Origin: Burkholderiales bacterium
GTDB taxonomy: Bacteria; Pseudomonadota; Gammaproteobacteria; Burkholderiales; SG8-39
Direction: 5' to 3'
Assembly: GCA_020848075.1 (NCBI GenBank)
Contig: JADLAV010000037.1
Location: forward strand, 26,072-90,071
Length of the DNA: 64,000 nt
The notes beneath the pieces were generated by a model. That model did no database searches, was not told the origin of the DNA, and worked only from the letters and a program-made list of their open reading frames with translations. Positions 1 to 9,675 of this stretch are shown here, piece after piece (positions within the stretch are counted from its first letter, which is position 1; each line of letters starts with the position of its first letter). The position numbers and the translations under genes are program-made.

Positions 1-986
1 TAGGCCACCAGCCACGGCGTGCGCACCGCGCGCGCGGGCAACCCGGCAACGCTGGTGAAGGTCACGATGTCCTCGGGCTTCGCCTCGGCCAGCACGCGCT
101 TGAAGTTCACGTGCGCGTCGGCCTCCTCGGTCACCGCGAACGCCGTCCCGAGCTGGACCGCTGCGGCGCCGAGCGCAAGCATCTCTCGCATGTCTGCGTG
201 CGAGCCGATGCCGCCGGCAACGACGATCGGCATACGCTCGCGCGCGATGCCGAGCTCGTCCAGCGATGCGTGAACCCCCTTGATTACAGTCGCGAAGTCG
301 AAGCGGGGGTCCGCGACGTCCGCGACGCTCGCGGCACCGAGGTGCCCACCCGCGCGGGCGGGATGCTCGATCACGACCGCATCGGCCAGCCGCCCCTTGC
401 GCAGCCACTTCTTCAACACTACGCCGACGCCACGAGCGTCCGAGAGAATCGGGATGAGCGCGACGTGCGGGTAATCGGCGGTGAGCTCGGGCAGATCCAG
501 CGGTAGGCCGGCACCCACGACGATCGCCTGTGCCCCGCTCGCGCAGGCTTGGCGCACGTAGTCCGCATACTGTGAGACGGCGCGCATGACGTTCACCGCT
601 ACGAGGCCGCGCCCCTCGGCGAGCGCGAGCGCGGCGCGCACCTCGCGGTCAAGCGCCTCCAGATTGGCCGCATCGATCGCCTGTCTGTCGCGCTTGCTTT
701 CGGTACGCTCCATCAGATCTGCGTGATGACGCCGCAGGTCGACGCTCGAGATCGTGCCCACGGCGCCCAGCCAGGCAACGCTGCCGGCGAGTCGGTGCGC
801 TGAGACGCCGACACCCATCCCGCCCTGGACGACCGGCAGGAGCGCGCGTCCGCGGATGCGGAGTGGGGGAAAGTCCGAGGGGAGCAAGCGGACGTCGGCG
901 GGAATCAATCGCGCACAGTGCGCGCCGGCCGGCGCGGGCGCCTTGATACAGATTAAGTTGACGCGCCCCCCGGGCGTCCGAGCCAT
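1..986 (-). CDS. Nitronate monooxygenase / 2-nitropropane dioxygenase-like TIM-barrel flavoprotein (3' end truncated by window edge)
   Basis: Minus-strand reading from ATG at 986 (MARTPGGRVNLICIK...PVVQGGMGVGVSAHRLAGSVAWLGAVGTISSVD...VVAGGIGSHADMREMLALGAAAVQLGTAF), an NPD-family pattern; frame open to the window edge. Confidence 0.85.
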   Translation of the reverse strand, partial: MARTPGGRVNLICIKAPAPAGAHCARLIPADVRLLPSDFPPLRIRGRALLPVVQGGMGVGVSAHRLAGSVAWLGAVGTISSVDLRRHHADLMERTESKRDRQAIDAANLEALDREVRAALALAEGRGLVAVNVMRAVSQYADYVRQACASGAQAIVVGAGLPLDLPELTADYPHVALIPILSDARGVGVVLKKWLRKGRLADAVVIEHPARAGGHLGAASVADVADPRFDFATVIKGVHASLDELGIARERMPIVVAGGIGSHADMREMLALGAAAVQLGTAFAVTEEADAHVNFKRVLAEAKPEDIVTFTSVAGLPARAVRTPWLVA

Positions 987-1005
987 CCCCTCTTCTTCGA
1001 CGAGT

Positions 1006-1180
1006 GTCACGCGAAGCGTGACGGGGCGGTGTTCTGCCTGGGCTTGCGTGGTTCTTCGCAGATCCACTCCTTTTCAAGGGGTGCCGGCGCAGCCGGCGGG
1101 GTGGTTGCGGCGCCGGCAGAATGCAGCACCACCCCGTCACGCTTCGCGTGACACCCCTCCTCGCGGAGGAGGGGAAAGAG
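1006..1180. repeat. Imperfect palindromic dispersed repeat (MITE/REP-like), copy A
   Basis: GTGTCACGCGAAGCGTGACGGGG near 1006 is inverted near 1131 (CCCCGTCACGCTTCGCGTGACACC); the core CCTTTTCAAGGGGTGCCGGCGCAGCCGGCGGGGTGGTTGCGGCGCCGGCAGAATGCAGCACCACCCCG recurs near 63800. Confidence 0.75.
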
Positions 1181-1209
1181 CCTTGCGGCACCAGAAGCCC
1201 GCCGCGTGC

Positions 1210-2526
1210 TTACTTCGGCCGCCGATCGACCACGCGCTTCGCCTTGCCGATCGAGCGCTCGATTTCTCCGGTCGGACGCACCTTCACGTGGACGGTGACA
1301 CCGACCATCGACTTGACGTGGTGCTGGAGCTCGCGTGCGGCCGCATCGCGCACCGCCTGGTCGGCATGCGCGAACTCCGGCCTCATCTCCACCAGGACGT
1401 CGAGCTGATCGAGATGGCGGTCGTTGCGCCACAGCTCGAGCTGGTAATGCGCGCCGAGGCGTGGCTGGCGGAACAGGATCTCCTCGATCTGGCTCGGAAA
1501 GACGTTCACCCCGCGGATGATCAGCATGTCGTCGGAGCGGCCGGCGACCTTGGCCATCCGTCGCATCGCCGGCCGCGCGGTGCCGGGCAGGAGCCGCGTG
1601 AGATCACGCGTGCGGTAGCGGACGACCGGCATCGCCTCCCGGGTGAGCGAGGTGAAGACGAGTTCGCCCGGCTCGCCGTCGGGCACCGGCGTCCCGGTCT
1701 CGGGGTCGATCACTTCCGGGTAGAAGTGGTCCTCCCAGATGTGCGGGCCGTCCTTCGTCTCGGCGCACTCGCACGCCACGCCCGGTCCCATCACCTCGGA
1801 GAGTCCGTACAGATCGATCGCGGACAGCCCGAAGCGATCCTCGATCTCGCGCCGCATCTCGTTCGTCCAGGGCTCGGCCCCGAGAATCGCGACGCGCAGG
1901 CGCGTCGATCGGCTGTCGACGCCGAGGCGGTCGAACTCCTCGGCGAGCGCGAGCAGATACGAGGGCGTCGTGGTGATGACGGTCGCGCCGAAGTCCATCA
2001 GGAGCTGAACCTGTCGCTCGCTCTGGCCGCCCGCAATCGGCACGACCGCCATGCCGAGGCGCTCGGCCCCGTAGTGGTATCCGAGCCCGCCGGTGAAGAG
2101 CCCGTACCCGAGCGCGTTGTGACAGATGTCGGTCGCGCGCCCGCCGGCGGCATAGATCGAGCGCGCCATGACCTCCGACCACGTGTCGATGTCGCGCTGC
2201 GTGTAGCCGACGACGGTGGGCCTGCCCGTGGTACCGCTCGATGCGTGCACCCGGACCACCTCGTGCATCGGCACGGCGAACATGCCGAAGGGGTAGTTCG
2301 CCCGCAGATCCTGCTTCGACGTGAACGGAAATCGCGCGAGATCGGCCAGGGACTCGAGGTCCTCCGGGCGGACGCCCGCGGCCTCGAACTTGGCCCGGTA
2401 GTGCGGAACGTTGGCGAAGGCGTGTTCGAGGGTCGCCCGGAGCCGCTCGAGCTGCAGGGCGGCCAGCTCATCCCGGCTGGCGGTTTCGATCGGGTCTCTC
2501 GAGGCGAATCGCGCTGGCAGGCCCAT
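1210..2526 (-). CDS. paaK: Phenylacetate-CoA ligase family protein (AMP-forming)
   Basis: PaaK-type motifs: HYRAKFEAAGV, HASSGTTGRPTVVGYT, YGLSEVMGPGVACECAETKDGPHIWEDHFYPEVIDP, RSDDMLIIRGVNVFPSQIEEIL. Confidence 0.9.
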   Translation of the reverse strand: MGLPARFASRDPIETASRDELAALQLERLRATLEHAFANVPHYRAKFEAAGVRPEDLESLADLARFPFTSKQDLRANYPFGMFAVPMHEVVRVHASSGTTGRPTVVGYTQRDIDTWSEVMARSIYAAGGRATDICHNALGYGLFTGGLGYHYGAERLGMAVVPIAGGQSERQVQLLMDFGATVITTTPSYLLALAEEFDRLGVDSRSTRLRVAILGAEPWTNEMRREIEDRFGLSAIDLYGLSEVMGPGVACECAETKDGPHIWEDHFYPEVIDPETGTPVPDGEPGELVFTSLTREAMPVVRYRTRDLTRLLPGTARPAMRRMAKVAGRSDDMLIIRGVNVFPSQIEEILFRQPRLGAHYQLELWRNDRHLDQLDVLVEMRPEFAHADQAVRDAAARELQHHVKSMVGVTVHVKVRPTGEIERSIGKAKRVVDRRPK

Positions 2527-2698
2527 CTCTGTCGGTTCCCCCGTTCCACGTGCTGCGATCTGCAACGCGCCGAGCGACGCCGTGCGTCGTCAGCGCCGCG
2601 GCCGGCGCCGCGATGAAGGCCGCGAACGGGCGCATCCTACATTCGGGCCGAGCCCTCTGCCCGTTGCCCGCATCAAACGTACGGCCATTTCGGCTTGG

Positions 2699-2740
2699 CC
2701 AATGTGATGCAACCAATGTGATACAGAATCTGTTACCATG
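2699..2740. promoter_or_regulatory. Candidate operator region between divergent paaK and thioesterase/padBCD-like genes
   Basis: Direct repeat CCAATGTGAT(G/A)CA and 11-bp palindrome ACAGA-A-TCTGT at 2723-2733. Confidence 0.4.
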
Positions 2741-2869
2741 ATCGCTCTGTTTGAATCACGACTTGCGCGGTGCTGCGCATCGGCGCGCTGCGGCCATCGT
2801 GCATACTTCATCGATCATCATGGCCACCGGCAGTCGAGGTGGCGCGGACCACGGATGGAGGAATGAAGG

Positions 2870-3274
2870 ATGAAGTCTGGCCTCGCAGTCGGCACCACCG
2901 CAACGCGCCAAGTCCTCATCGACCGGCCGCGTACCGTCGACTTTCTCGGCGAGAACCTGCGCGTCTACGCGACCCCCGAGCTCGTGCGCGATTTCGAGAT
3001 CGCGTGCCGCGAGTTCCTGCTCCAGTACTGCGAGCCCGGCGAGGACTCGGTCGGGACCGGGATCGGCGTGACGCACGGCGGCGCGACGTTGCTCGGCGCG
3101 ACAGTCGAGATCACCATCACGGTGAAGGCGGTCGACGGCCGGCGCGTGACCTTCGATCTCGTCGCGCGCGACCAGGCGGAGGAGGTATCGCGCGGCGAGC
3201 ACGGCCGCTTCATCGTCGAGGTCGAGAAGCTGCGCGCGCGCGTGGCCGCGAAGGCGCAGAAATCCGCGGGCTAG
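2870..3274 (+). CDS. Hotdog-fold thioesterase, fluoroacetyl-CoA-thioesterase (FlK)-like
   Basis: 134 aa; pattern V(T)HGGATLLGATVEITITVKAVDGRRVTFDLVARDQAEEVSRGEHGRFIV; good RBS GGAGGAATGAAGGATG. Confidence 0.75.
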   Translation: MKSGLAVGTTATRQVLIDRPRTVDFLGENLRVYATPELVRDFEIACREFLLQYCEPGEDSVGTGIGVTHGGATLLGATVEITITVKAVDGRRVTFDLVARDQAEEVSRGEHGRFIVEVEKLRARVAAKAQKSAG

Positions 3275-3314
3275 CCGAGGCCTGCGGTCCCCTTCCACCC
3301 TGACGGAGGCGCCG

Positions 3315-6032
3315 ATGGCGGCCGATGTCCGCAAGGTTCCAGAGTACTGCTACCAGTGCGTCGCCGGGCCCGACCTCTTGCAGGTCAAGGTCGAGAACGG
3401 CGTCGCCACCGAGGTCGAGCCGAACTTCCGCGCTGCGGAAGTGCACCCGGGCGGGGGCAAGTGCTGCGTCAAGGCGTATGGGCTGGTGCAGAAGACATAC
3501 AACCCGAACCGGCTCCTCACTCCCATGAAGCGCACCAACCCGCAGAAGGGGCGCGAGCACGATCCGAAGTTCGTGCCGATCTCGTGGGACGAGGCGTTCG
3601 ACCTCGTTGCGGGAAAGCTGAACGAGCTGCGTGCGAAGGGGCTCCTCGACGAGGTCGGCTATCCGCGCATTGCCGCGAGCTTCGGCGGCGGCGGCACGCC
3701 GACCTACTACATGGGCACTTTCCCGGCGTTTCTCTCGGCCTGGGGACCGGTGGACTTCAGCTTCGGCAGCGGGCAGGGCGTCAAGTGCTACCACTCCGAG
3801 CATCTCTACGGCGAGCTCTGGCATCGCGCGTTCACCGTGTGCGCGGACACCCCGACCACGCGCTACGTGCTCTCGCTCGGCGCGAACACCGAGGCCTCGG
3901 GCGGGGTGGTCGCCGCGTGGCGCCACGCCGAGGGGCGCATGAATCGCCACCTGAAGCGCGTGCAGGTCGAGCCGCACCTCTCGATCACCGGCGCGTGCTC
4001 GGCAGAGTGGGTGCCGATCCGGCCGAAGACCGACCCGGCGTTCCTGTTCGGCATCATTCACGTGCTGCTGCACCGGCACCCGCGCGAGGCGCTCGACGTG
4101 CCGTTCCTCAAGGACCACACCGGGTCGCCGTATCTCGTCGGCCCCCACGGCTACTACCTGCGCGAGCCGCAGACGCAGAAGCCGCTGCTGTGGGATCTCC
4201 GCCGCAACGCGGCGGTGCCGTTCGATGCGCCGGACACCGACCCGGCGCTCGAAGGCGAGTTCACGCTCGACGCGCTGGAGCTCGGGGCCGACGGGGAGAC
4301 CTGGAACCATACCGGCGTACGCGCCGAGACCGCGTTCGCGAAGCTCGTCAGGCACATGGCGCAGTACACGCCCGAGTGGGCCGACAAGGTCTGCGACATC
4401 CGCCCGGGCACGGTCCAGCGCATCGCGGACGAATTCCTCGCGCACGCCCAGGTCGGCGCGACGGTCGACATCGACGGCGAGACGCTGCCGCTCCGTCCGG
4501 TCGCGATCACGCTCGGCAAGACGGTGACGAACGGCTGGGGCGGCTACGAGAGCTGCTGGGGGCGCACCCTCCTCGCTTGCCTCGTCGGCGCCCTCGAGGT
4601 GCCGGGCGGCACGCTCGGTACGACGGTGCGGCTGAATCGGCCGGCGACTTCGCGGCAGGCGAGCGTGCGGAAGGGGCGCGACGGGTTCATGGAATACCCG
4701 ATGAACCCCACGGACAAGGCGCACTGGGCCGAGCGGCCGACCGTGCGGAACGCCTACTCGACCCTCGTTCCGCTCTCGGCGAACTCCCCGTGGAGCAACG
4801 CGCTCGGGCCGACGCATCTTGCATGGCTCTTCCGCGACGGCTCGCCGGAGCACTGGCCCGAGGTCACGCCGCCCGACCTCTGGTTCGTCTATCGGACGAA
4901 CCCGACGATCTCGTTCTGGGACACCGCGGCAATTGCCCGCCGCATCGCCAAGTTTCCGTTCATCGTGGCCTTCGCCTACACGATCGACGAGACCAACTGG
5001 ATGGCCGACGTGCTGTTGCCGGAAGCGACGGATCTCGAGAGCATGCAGCTCATCCGCATCGGCGGCACGAAGTTCGTCGAGCAGTTCTGGGACCATGAGG
5101 GCTTCGCGCTGCGGCAGCCGGCGGTGGCTCCGCAGGGCGAGGCGCGCGACTTCACCGACATCGCCACCGAGCTCGCGGCGCGCACCGGGTTGCTGGAGAA
5201 GTACAACCGCGCGATCAACCGCGGCGCCGCATGCGCACCGCTCTCCGGCGAAGGCTACGACTTCCAGCTCGCGATCGATTGCAAGCACACCTCCGAGGAG
5301 ATTTGGGACCGCGTTTGCCGGGCGGCGAGCGCGGAGGTGACCGGCGGCGCGGCGACCGACGGGCTCGACTGGTTCCGCGCAAACGGCTATCGGACCCGGC
5401 CGATCTCACGGCGCATCTGGTACCTCTTCCTGGAGCTGCGCAAGCAGGGCATCCGCTTCGAGATGCCGTTCCAGGAGCGGCTCCTCCGCCATGGCGTCGA
5501 GCTCGGCAACCGCCTGCACGAGCACGGCATCAAATGGTGGGACACCCAGCTCGGCGAGTACCAGGCGCTGCCGGCCTGCAAGGATTTCCCGGGGATCTGG
5601 GAGAAGGACGCAGCGCTGCATGCGAAAGGCGCGGAGTACCCGTTCTGGCTGGTGACGACGCGCTCGATGCAGTACGTATGGGGCGGCAACGCCGGCATCC
5701 AGCTGATGGACGAGGTCTCGCGCAACATGCGCGGCCACGGCGGCGTCGTGATCAACACGCGGACGGCCGAGCGGCTCGGCATCGCCGAAGGCGACCTCGT
5801 CGAGGTCCGCTCCTACCTGCACGACACGCAGGGGCCGGCGATCCTGCGCGAGGGCATCCGTCCCGACACGCTGCTGATGATCGGGCAGTTCGACCACTGG
5901 GCGACGCCCTACGCCAAGGACATGAAGGCGCCGAGCATGAACTCGCTGGTGCCGATGTCGATCGATCTCACCGACGCGACCGGCTCGGCCGCGGACCTGG
6001 TGCGCGTCTCCGTGCGGAAGATCGCCGCATGA
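3315..6032 (+). CDS. padB: Molybdopterin oxidoreductase catalytic subunit, phenylacetyl-CoA:acceptor oxidoreductase (PadB)-like
   Basis: 905 aa DMSO-reductase-family protein; N-terminal CYQC; followed by Fe-S and membrane subunits; next to a PaaK-type ligase. Confidence 0.7.
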   Translation: MAADVRKVPEYCYQCVAGPDLLQVKVENGVATEVEPNFRAAEVHPGGGKCCVKAYGLVQKTYNPNRLLTPMKRTNPQKGREHDPKFVPISWDEAFDLVAGKLNELRAKGLLDEVGYPRIAASFGGGGTPTYYMGTFPAFLSAWGPVDFSFGSGQGVKCYHSEHLYGELWHRAFTVCADTPTTRYVLSLGANTEASGGVVAAWRHAEGRMNRHLKRVQVEPHLSITGACSAEWVPIRPKTDPAFLFGIIHVLLHRHPREALDVPFLKDHTGSPYLVGPHGYYLREPQTQKPLLWDLRRNAAVPFDAPDTDPALEGEFTLDALELGADGETWNHTGVRAETAFAKLVRHMAQYTPEWADKVCDIRPGTVQRIADEFLAHAQVGATVDIDGETLPLRPVAITLGKTVTNGWGGYESCWGRTLLACLVGALEVPGGTLGTTVRLNRPATSRQASVRKGRDGFMEYPMNPTDKAHWAERPTVRNAYSTLVPLSANSPWSNALGPTHLAWLFRDGSPEHWPEVTPPDLWFVYRTNPTISFWDTAAIARRIAKFPFIVAFAYTIDETNWMADVLLPEATDLESMQLIRIGGTKFVEQFWDHEGFALRQPAVAPQGEARDFTDIATELAARTGLLEKYNRAINRGAACAPLSGEGYDFQLAIDCKHTSEEIWDRVCRAASAEVTGGAATDGLDWFRANGYRTRPISRRIWYLFLELRKQGIRFEMPFQERLLRHGVELGNRLHEHGIKWWDTQLGEYQALPACKDFPGIWEKDAALHAKGAEYPFWLVTTRSMQYVWGGNAGIQLMDEVSRNMRGHGGVVINTRTAERLGIAEGDLVEVRSYLHDTQGPAILREGIRPDTLLMIGQFDHWATPYAKDMKAPSMNSLVPMSIDLTDATGSAADLVRVSVRKIAA

Positions 6033-6676
6033 CGCGCTGGGCGATGGCCATCGACCTGCGCGCTTGCGTGGGCTGCCAGACATGCACGACGGCGTGCCGG
6101 CACACCAACGCCACGCCGCCCGGGGTGCAGTGGCGCAAGGTGCTCGACCTCGAGCAGGGCGAGTTCCCGGACGTCAAGCGAACCTTCGTGCCGGTCGGCT
6201 GCATGCACTGCGCCGACCCGCCGTGCATGCACGTCTGCCCCTCGACCGCGACCAAGCAGCGGGCCGACGGCATCGTCACGATCGACTACGATCTCTGCAT
6301 CGGCTGCGGCTATTGCGCCGTGGCCTGCCCGTACCAGGCGCGCCACATCGTGCACGAGCGCGAGTTCGCGTACGCCGACGGCCCGACCAAGTCCGAGGAG
6401 GCGCGCTTCGACGAGAAGCGCATGTCGGTGGCGACCAAGTGCACGTGGTGCGTCGACCGCATCGACAGCGGACTCGCCAAGGGGCTCAAGCCCGGCGTCG
6501 ATCCGGACGCGACGCCCGCCTGCGTGAACTCCTGCATCGCGAACGCTTACACGTTCGGCGATCTCGACGATCCGCAGAGCAACGTCTCGCAGAAGGTGCG
6601 CGGGACGACGTGGTTCCGGATGCACGAGGAGCTCGGCACCGATCCGCACATCTTCTACGTCTGGGACGAGAAATGA
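6029..6676 (+). CDS. padC: 4Fe-4S electron-transfer subunit (DmsB/PadC-like)
   Basis: Multiple Cys clusters CVGCQTCTTACRHTN, CMHCADPPCMHVCP, CIGCGYCAVACPYQ, CTWCVDRI; ATGA overlap with the upstream gene. Confidence 0.75.
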   Translation: MTRWAMAIDLRACVGCQTCTTACRHTNATPPGVQWRKVLDLEQGEFPDVKRTFVPVGCMHCADPPCMHVCPSTATKQRADGIVTIDYDLCIGCGYCAVACPYQARHIVHEREFAYADGPTKSEEARFDEKRMSVATKCTWCVDRIDSGLAKGLKPGVDPDATPACVNSCIANAYTFGDLDDPQSNVSQKVRGTTWFRMHEELGTDPHIFYVWDEK

Positions 6677-7569
6677 ACCGGAACCAGCCCGCGAGCGTCA
6701 AGCCCTGGCACCAGACCAACTGGGACTGGCGCGCGGCGCTCAATTTCATCTGCGGCGGCACCGGGACCGGGCTGCTCGTCGCCGCGGCGCTGTTCGGCGG
6801 CGCAGCCTATCCCTGGCTCGCGCTCGTGGCACTCGCGTTCGTCGGCTTCGGGCTGTTCTGGGTGTGGATGGAGATCGGCAAGCCGTGGCGGGCGATCAAC
6901 GTCTTCTTCCATCCGCACACGTCCTGGATGACGCGCGAATCGATCGTCGCGGGCCCGCTGTTTCTCGCGGCGCTCGCAGCCGCCGCGACCGGGAAGGGAT
7001 GGCTCATCGTGCTGGCGGCGCTGCTCGCGCTGGCGTTCCTCTACTGCCAGGGCCGCATCCTGAAGGCGTCCAAGGGGATCCCCGCGTGGCGCGCGCCCGC
7101 GATCGTCCCGCTCGTGATCGCCACCGGCCTCACCGAGGGCATGGGCGTCGCGGCGGCGGCACTCGCCGCAGCCGGCGGTCTCGCAGACCGCACGCCGATC
7201 ATCGTGCTCGTCGTGCTGCTCGTTGCGCGCGAGATCGCGTGGCGCCGCTACCGGAGCGCGCTCGCGGCGAGCGGCGCGCCGAGGGGCACGCTCGACGTGC
7301 TCGGACGCATGCATCGGCCGTTCAGCGTTGCCGGTAACTGGGCGCCGGCCCTGTTGCTCGCCGCGTCGCTGCTCGTGCAGAGCGGCGCGGGCGGACTCAC
7401 GATCATTGCCGGCGCCGCTGCAGCGCTCTTCGGCTGGTACGCGAAGTTCACCATCGTCGCGCGAGCGGCCTTCAACCAGGGTTTCGCGTTGCCGGTGCTG
7501 CCGATTCGCGGGAAGGGCGAGCGTGTGCCGGGAGCGAAACCCGGCTGGCAGAAGCCCGCAGGCGGTTGA
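6673..7569 (+). CDS. padD: Polytopic membrane anchor subunit (DmsC/PadD-like)
   Basis: 298 aa from ATG 6673, many hydrophobic segments; start overlaps the end of the Fe-S subunit gene. Confidence 0.7.
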   Translation: MNRNQPASVKPWHQTNWDWRAALNFICGGTGTGLLVAAALFGGAAYPWLALVALAFVGFGLFWVWMEIGKPWRAINVFFHPHTSWMTRESIVAGPLFLAALAAAATGKGWLIVLAALLALAFLYCQGRILKASKGIPAWRAPAIVPLVIATGLTEGMGVAAAALAAAGGLADRTPIIVLVVLLVAREIAWRRYRSALAASGAPRGTLDVLGRMHRPFSVAGNWAPALLLAASLLVQSGAGGLTIIAGAAAALFGWYAKFTIVARAAFNQGFALPVLPIRGKGERVPGAKPGWQKPAGG

Positions 7570-7764
7570 TGGGCAATTCCCTCGCCGTGCTGCGCTGCGG
7601 TCTCGCGTCGCAGGCGCTTTGATCTCGATCACGATGCGAAATGCGAGTGTGGGGAGTGTCCACGTCGCGTCAAGCGACGTTTAAGATTCATCAAAGAACC
7701 AGAGGCGGTGCGTCGGAAAGAATCGGCCTGATCGAAGGCCGAGACCCGCACACCGGAGGGCGTA

Positions 7765-8208
7765 ATGGCGAGCATCGAGGAATTCATGGCCCAGCACCAC
7801 AAGGCGTGCGACGCGCGCTTCGCCGAGGCGGAAGCGGCCGCGGGCGGCGGCGACTGGACGGTGGCCGGACGCCTGTTCAAGGCGTTCGAGAAGGAGATGG
7901 CGCACCACTTCGAGATGGAGGAGGCGGTGCTCTTCCCCGCCTTCGAGGAGCGCACAGGCATGGACGGCGGTCCCACTTACATGATGCGCGAGGAGCACGA
8001 GCAGATGCGCCAGATCCTCGCGGCGATGACGGCGGCCGCCGAGGCGCAGGATGCCGACGAGTATCTGGGCCAGGCGGAAACGCTGAACATCCTCATGCAG
8101 CAGCACAACCTCAAGGAAGAGCAGGTGCTCTACCGGATGATGGATCAACAGTTCGGGGGTGAGGCCGACATGCTGCTCGCTCGCTTCGACGAGGTCGGCG
8201 CGGCCTGA
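7765..8208 (+). CDS. Hemerythrin HHE cation-binding domain protein
   Basis: 147 aa; HHKACDARF...HHFEMEEAVLFPAFEE...REEHEQMRQIL...QQHNLKEEQVLYRMMD pattern. Confidence 0.88.
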   Translation: MASIEEFMAQHHKACDARFAEAEAAAGGGDWTVAGRLFKAFEKEMAHHFEMEEAVLFPAFEERTGMDGGPTYMMREEHEQMRQILAAMTAAAEAQDADEYLGQAETLNILMQQHNLKEEQVLYRMMDQQFGGEADMLLARFDEVGAA

Positions 8209-8268
8209 CGCCGGCCTGCACGCGGCGCGCCGTACTCCGCGGGCCGCCCGGCGAGATCTCGGGGGCTC

Positions 8269-9570
8269 ATGCTCCAGCCCGGACTGAAGTTCGAGCAGGC
8301 GCCGCCGATCTCGGTGCCGTTCCGGTTCTTCCTCTCGGCGCCGGTGTTCGGCCTCGCCTGCGCGGGCCTGATCCTGTGGCAGGGGCCCGAACTCTTCGCG
8401 TCGCGCTGGACGCCATCTGCGCTTGCCGCCACGCACCTGCTCACCCTGGGCTTCCTGGCCTCCGCGATGATCGGCGCAATGATGCAGATCCTGCCCGTCC
8501 TGGTCGGTGCGGCGATGCCCGCGCCGCGGGTGGTGGCGGCGGTCACGCACGTCCTGCTCGTGCTGGGAACGCTCGCACTCACCGGCGGATTCCTGCTGCT
8601 CCAGCCGGTCTCCCTGCAGGCGGCCGTCGTTCTGCTGAGTACCGCGTTCGCAGTCTTCGCCGCCGCCGTCGGAGCGAGCCTCGCGCGTGTGCGCACCTGG
8701 AATACGACCGTGGGCGTGATGGCGCTCGCGACGATCGCGCTGGCGGCCGCCGTCGCGCTCGGAGCGACCTTGGCCGCCAGTCTCGGCTGGGGCCTCGCGC
8801 TCCCGAGCGCGTCGATCCACGACCTGCACCCGGTCTGGGGTCTTCTCGGATGGATCGGCGTGCTCGTCATCGGCGTCGCGTACCAGGTCGTGCCGATGTT
8901 CCAGATGACGCCCGCATACCCGAGCGCGCTCACGCGGTGGCTTACCTGGACCATCTTCGCGGTGCTCGTCCTCTGGTCGGGCGCCCGGCTTGCCCTGGGC
9001 GAGGCCGGCGCACCGCTTGCCTCGGCGCTCGGTCTCGCGCTGATCGTCGCGTTCATCGCGTTCGCGCTGGTCACGCTCGGTCTGCAACGCCAGCGCCGGC
9101 GCCGGCAGGCGGACGTGACGCTCGACTTCTGGCGGGTCGGCATGGCCTGCCTGGTCGCGGCGGGCGCGTGCTGGGCCGCCCGTTTGCTCGTGCCCGAGCG
9201 GTTGCCGGACGGTTTCGACGTCTTTCTCGGGGTGCTGGCGATCGCCGGGGTCGCGCTCTCCGTGATCAACGGCATGATGTACAAGATCACCCCGTTCCTC
9301 GTCTGGTTTCACCTTCAATCGATCGTGGCGCGACGCACCACGGTGCCGCACATGCGCAAGATCCTCGGCGAGCGGGAGCAGCGCGCGCAGTTGCGCGCGC
9401 ATCTCGCGGCGCTCGCATTGCTGTTTGCCTCCCCGTGGTGGCCGTTGCTCGCCTACCCCGCCGGGCTTGCCCTCGGCGTCTCGATGGCCTTGCTGCTGCG
9501 CAATCTGATCGCGGTCGTGCGCGCGTATCGCGAGACCGTCGATCGGGTCACGGTCTCGAGCAGCGGTTAG
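8269..9570 (+). CDS. Polytopic membrane protein, NnrS / haem-copper-oxidase-subunit-I-like
   Basis: 433 aa, about 12 hydrophobic segments; ATHLLTLGFLASAMIGAMMQILPVLVGAAM pattern. Confidence 0.6.
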   Translation: MLQPGLKFEQAPPISVPFRFFLSAPVFGLACAGLILWQGPELFASRWTPSALAATHLLTLGFLASAMIGAMMQILPVLVGAAMPAPRVVAAVTHVLLVLGTLALTGGFLLLQPVSLQAAVVLLSTAFAVFAAAVGASLARVRTWNTTVGVMALATIALAAAVALGATLAASLGWGLALPSASIHDLHPVWGLLGWIGVLVIGVAYQVVPMFQMTPAYPSALTRWLTWTIFAVLVLWSGARLALGEAGAPLASALGLALIVAFIAFALVTLGLQRQRRRRQADVTLDFWRVGMACLVAAGACWAARLLVPERLPDGFDVFLGVLAIAGVALSVINGMMYKITPFLVWFHLQSIVARRTTVPHMRKILGEREQRAQLRAHLAALALLFASPWWPLLAYPAGLALGVSMALLLRNLIAVVRAYRETVDRVTVSSSG

Positions 9571-9675
9571 CGCAAGACCTCGCCGGCGGAGCCGGCGTAC
9601 GCCGCTCGCACATGGTGCGCAAGCCGATCGGCTGGCGAGCGCGCGGGCGCGATCCGGAAGGGCCGAGCGCGCCGT

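Noticed and set aside
754-2616. 620-aa plus-strand ORF
   Set aside because: Antisense to the paaK-like gene; Arg/Ala/Gly-rich GC-driven shadow ORF without recognisable domains
3210-5288. 692-aa minus-strand ORF
   Set aside because: Lies entirely antisense to the molybdoenzyme gene; low-complexity composition typical of high-GC shadow frames
9571-9605. Rho-independent terminator at GCCGGCGGAGCCGGC
   Set aside because: Short GC-rich hairpin without a T-tract; too weak to call as a terminator
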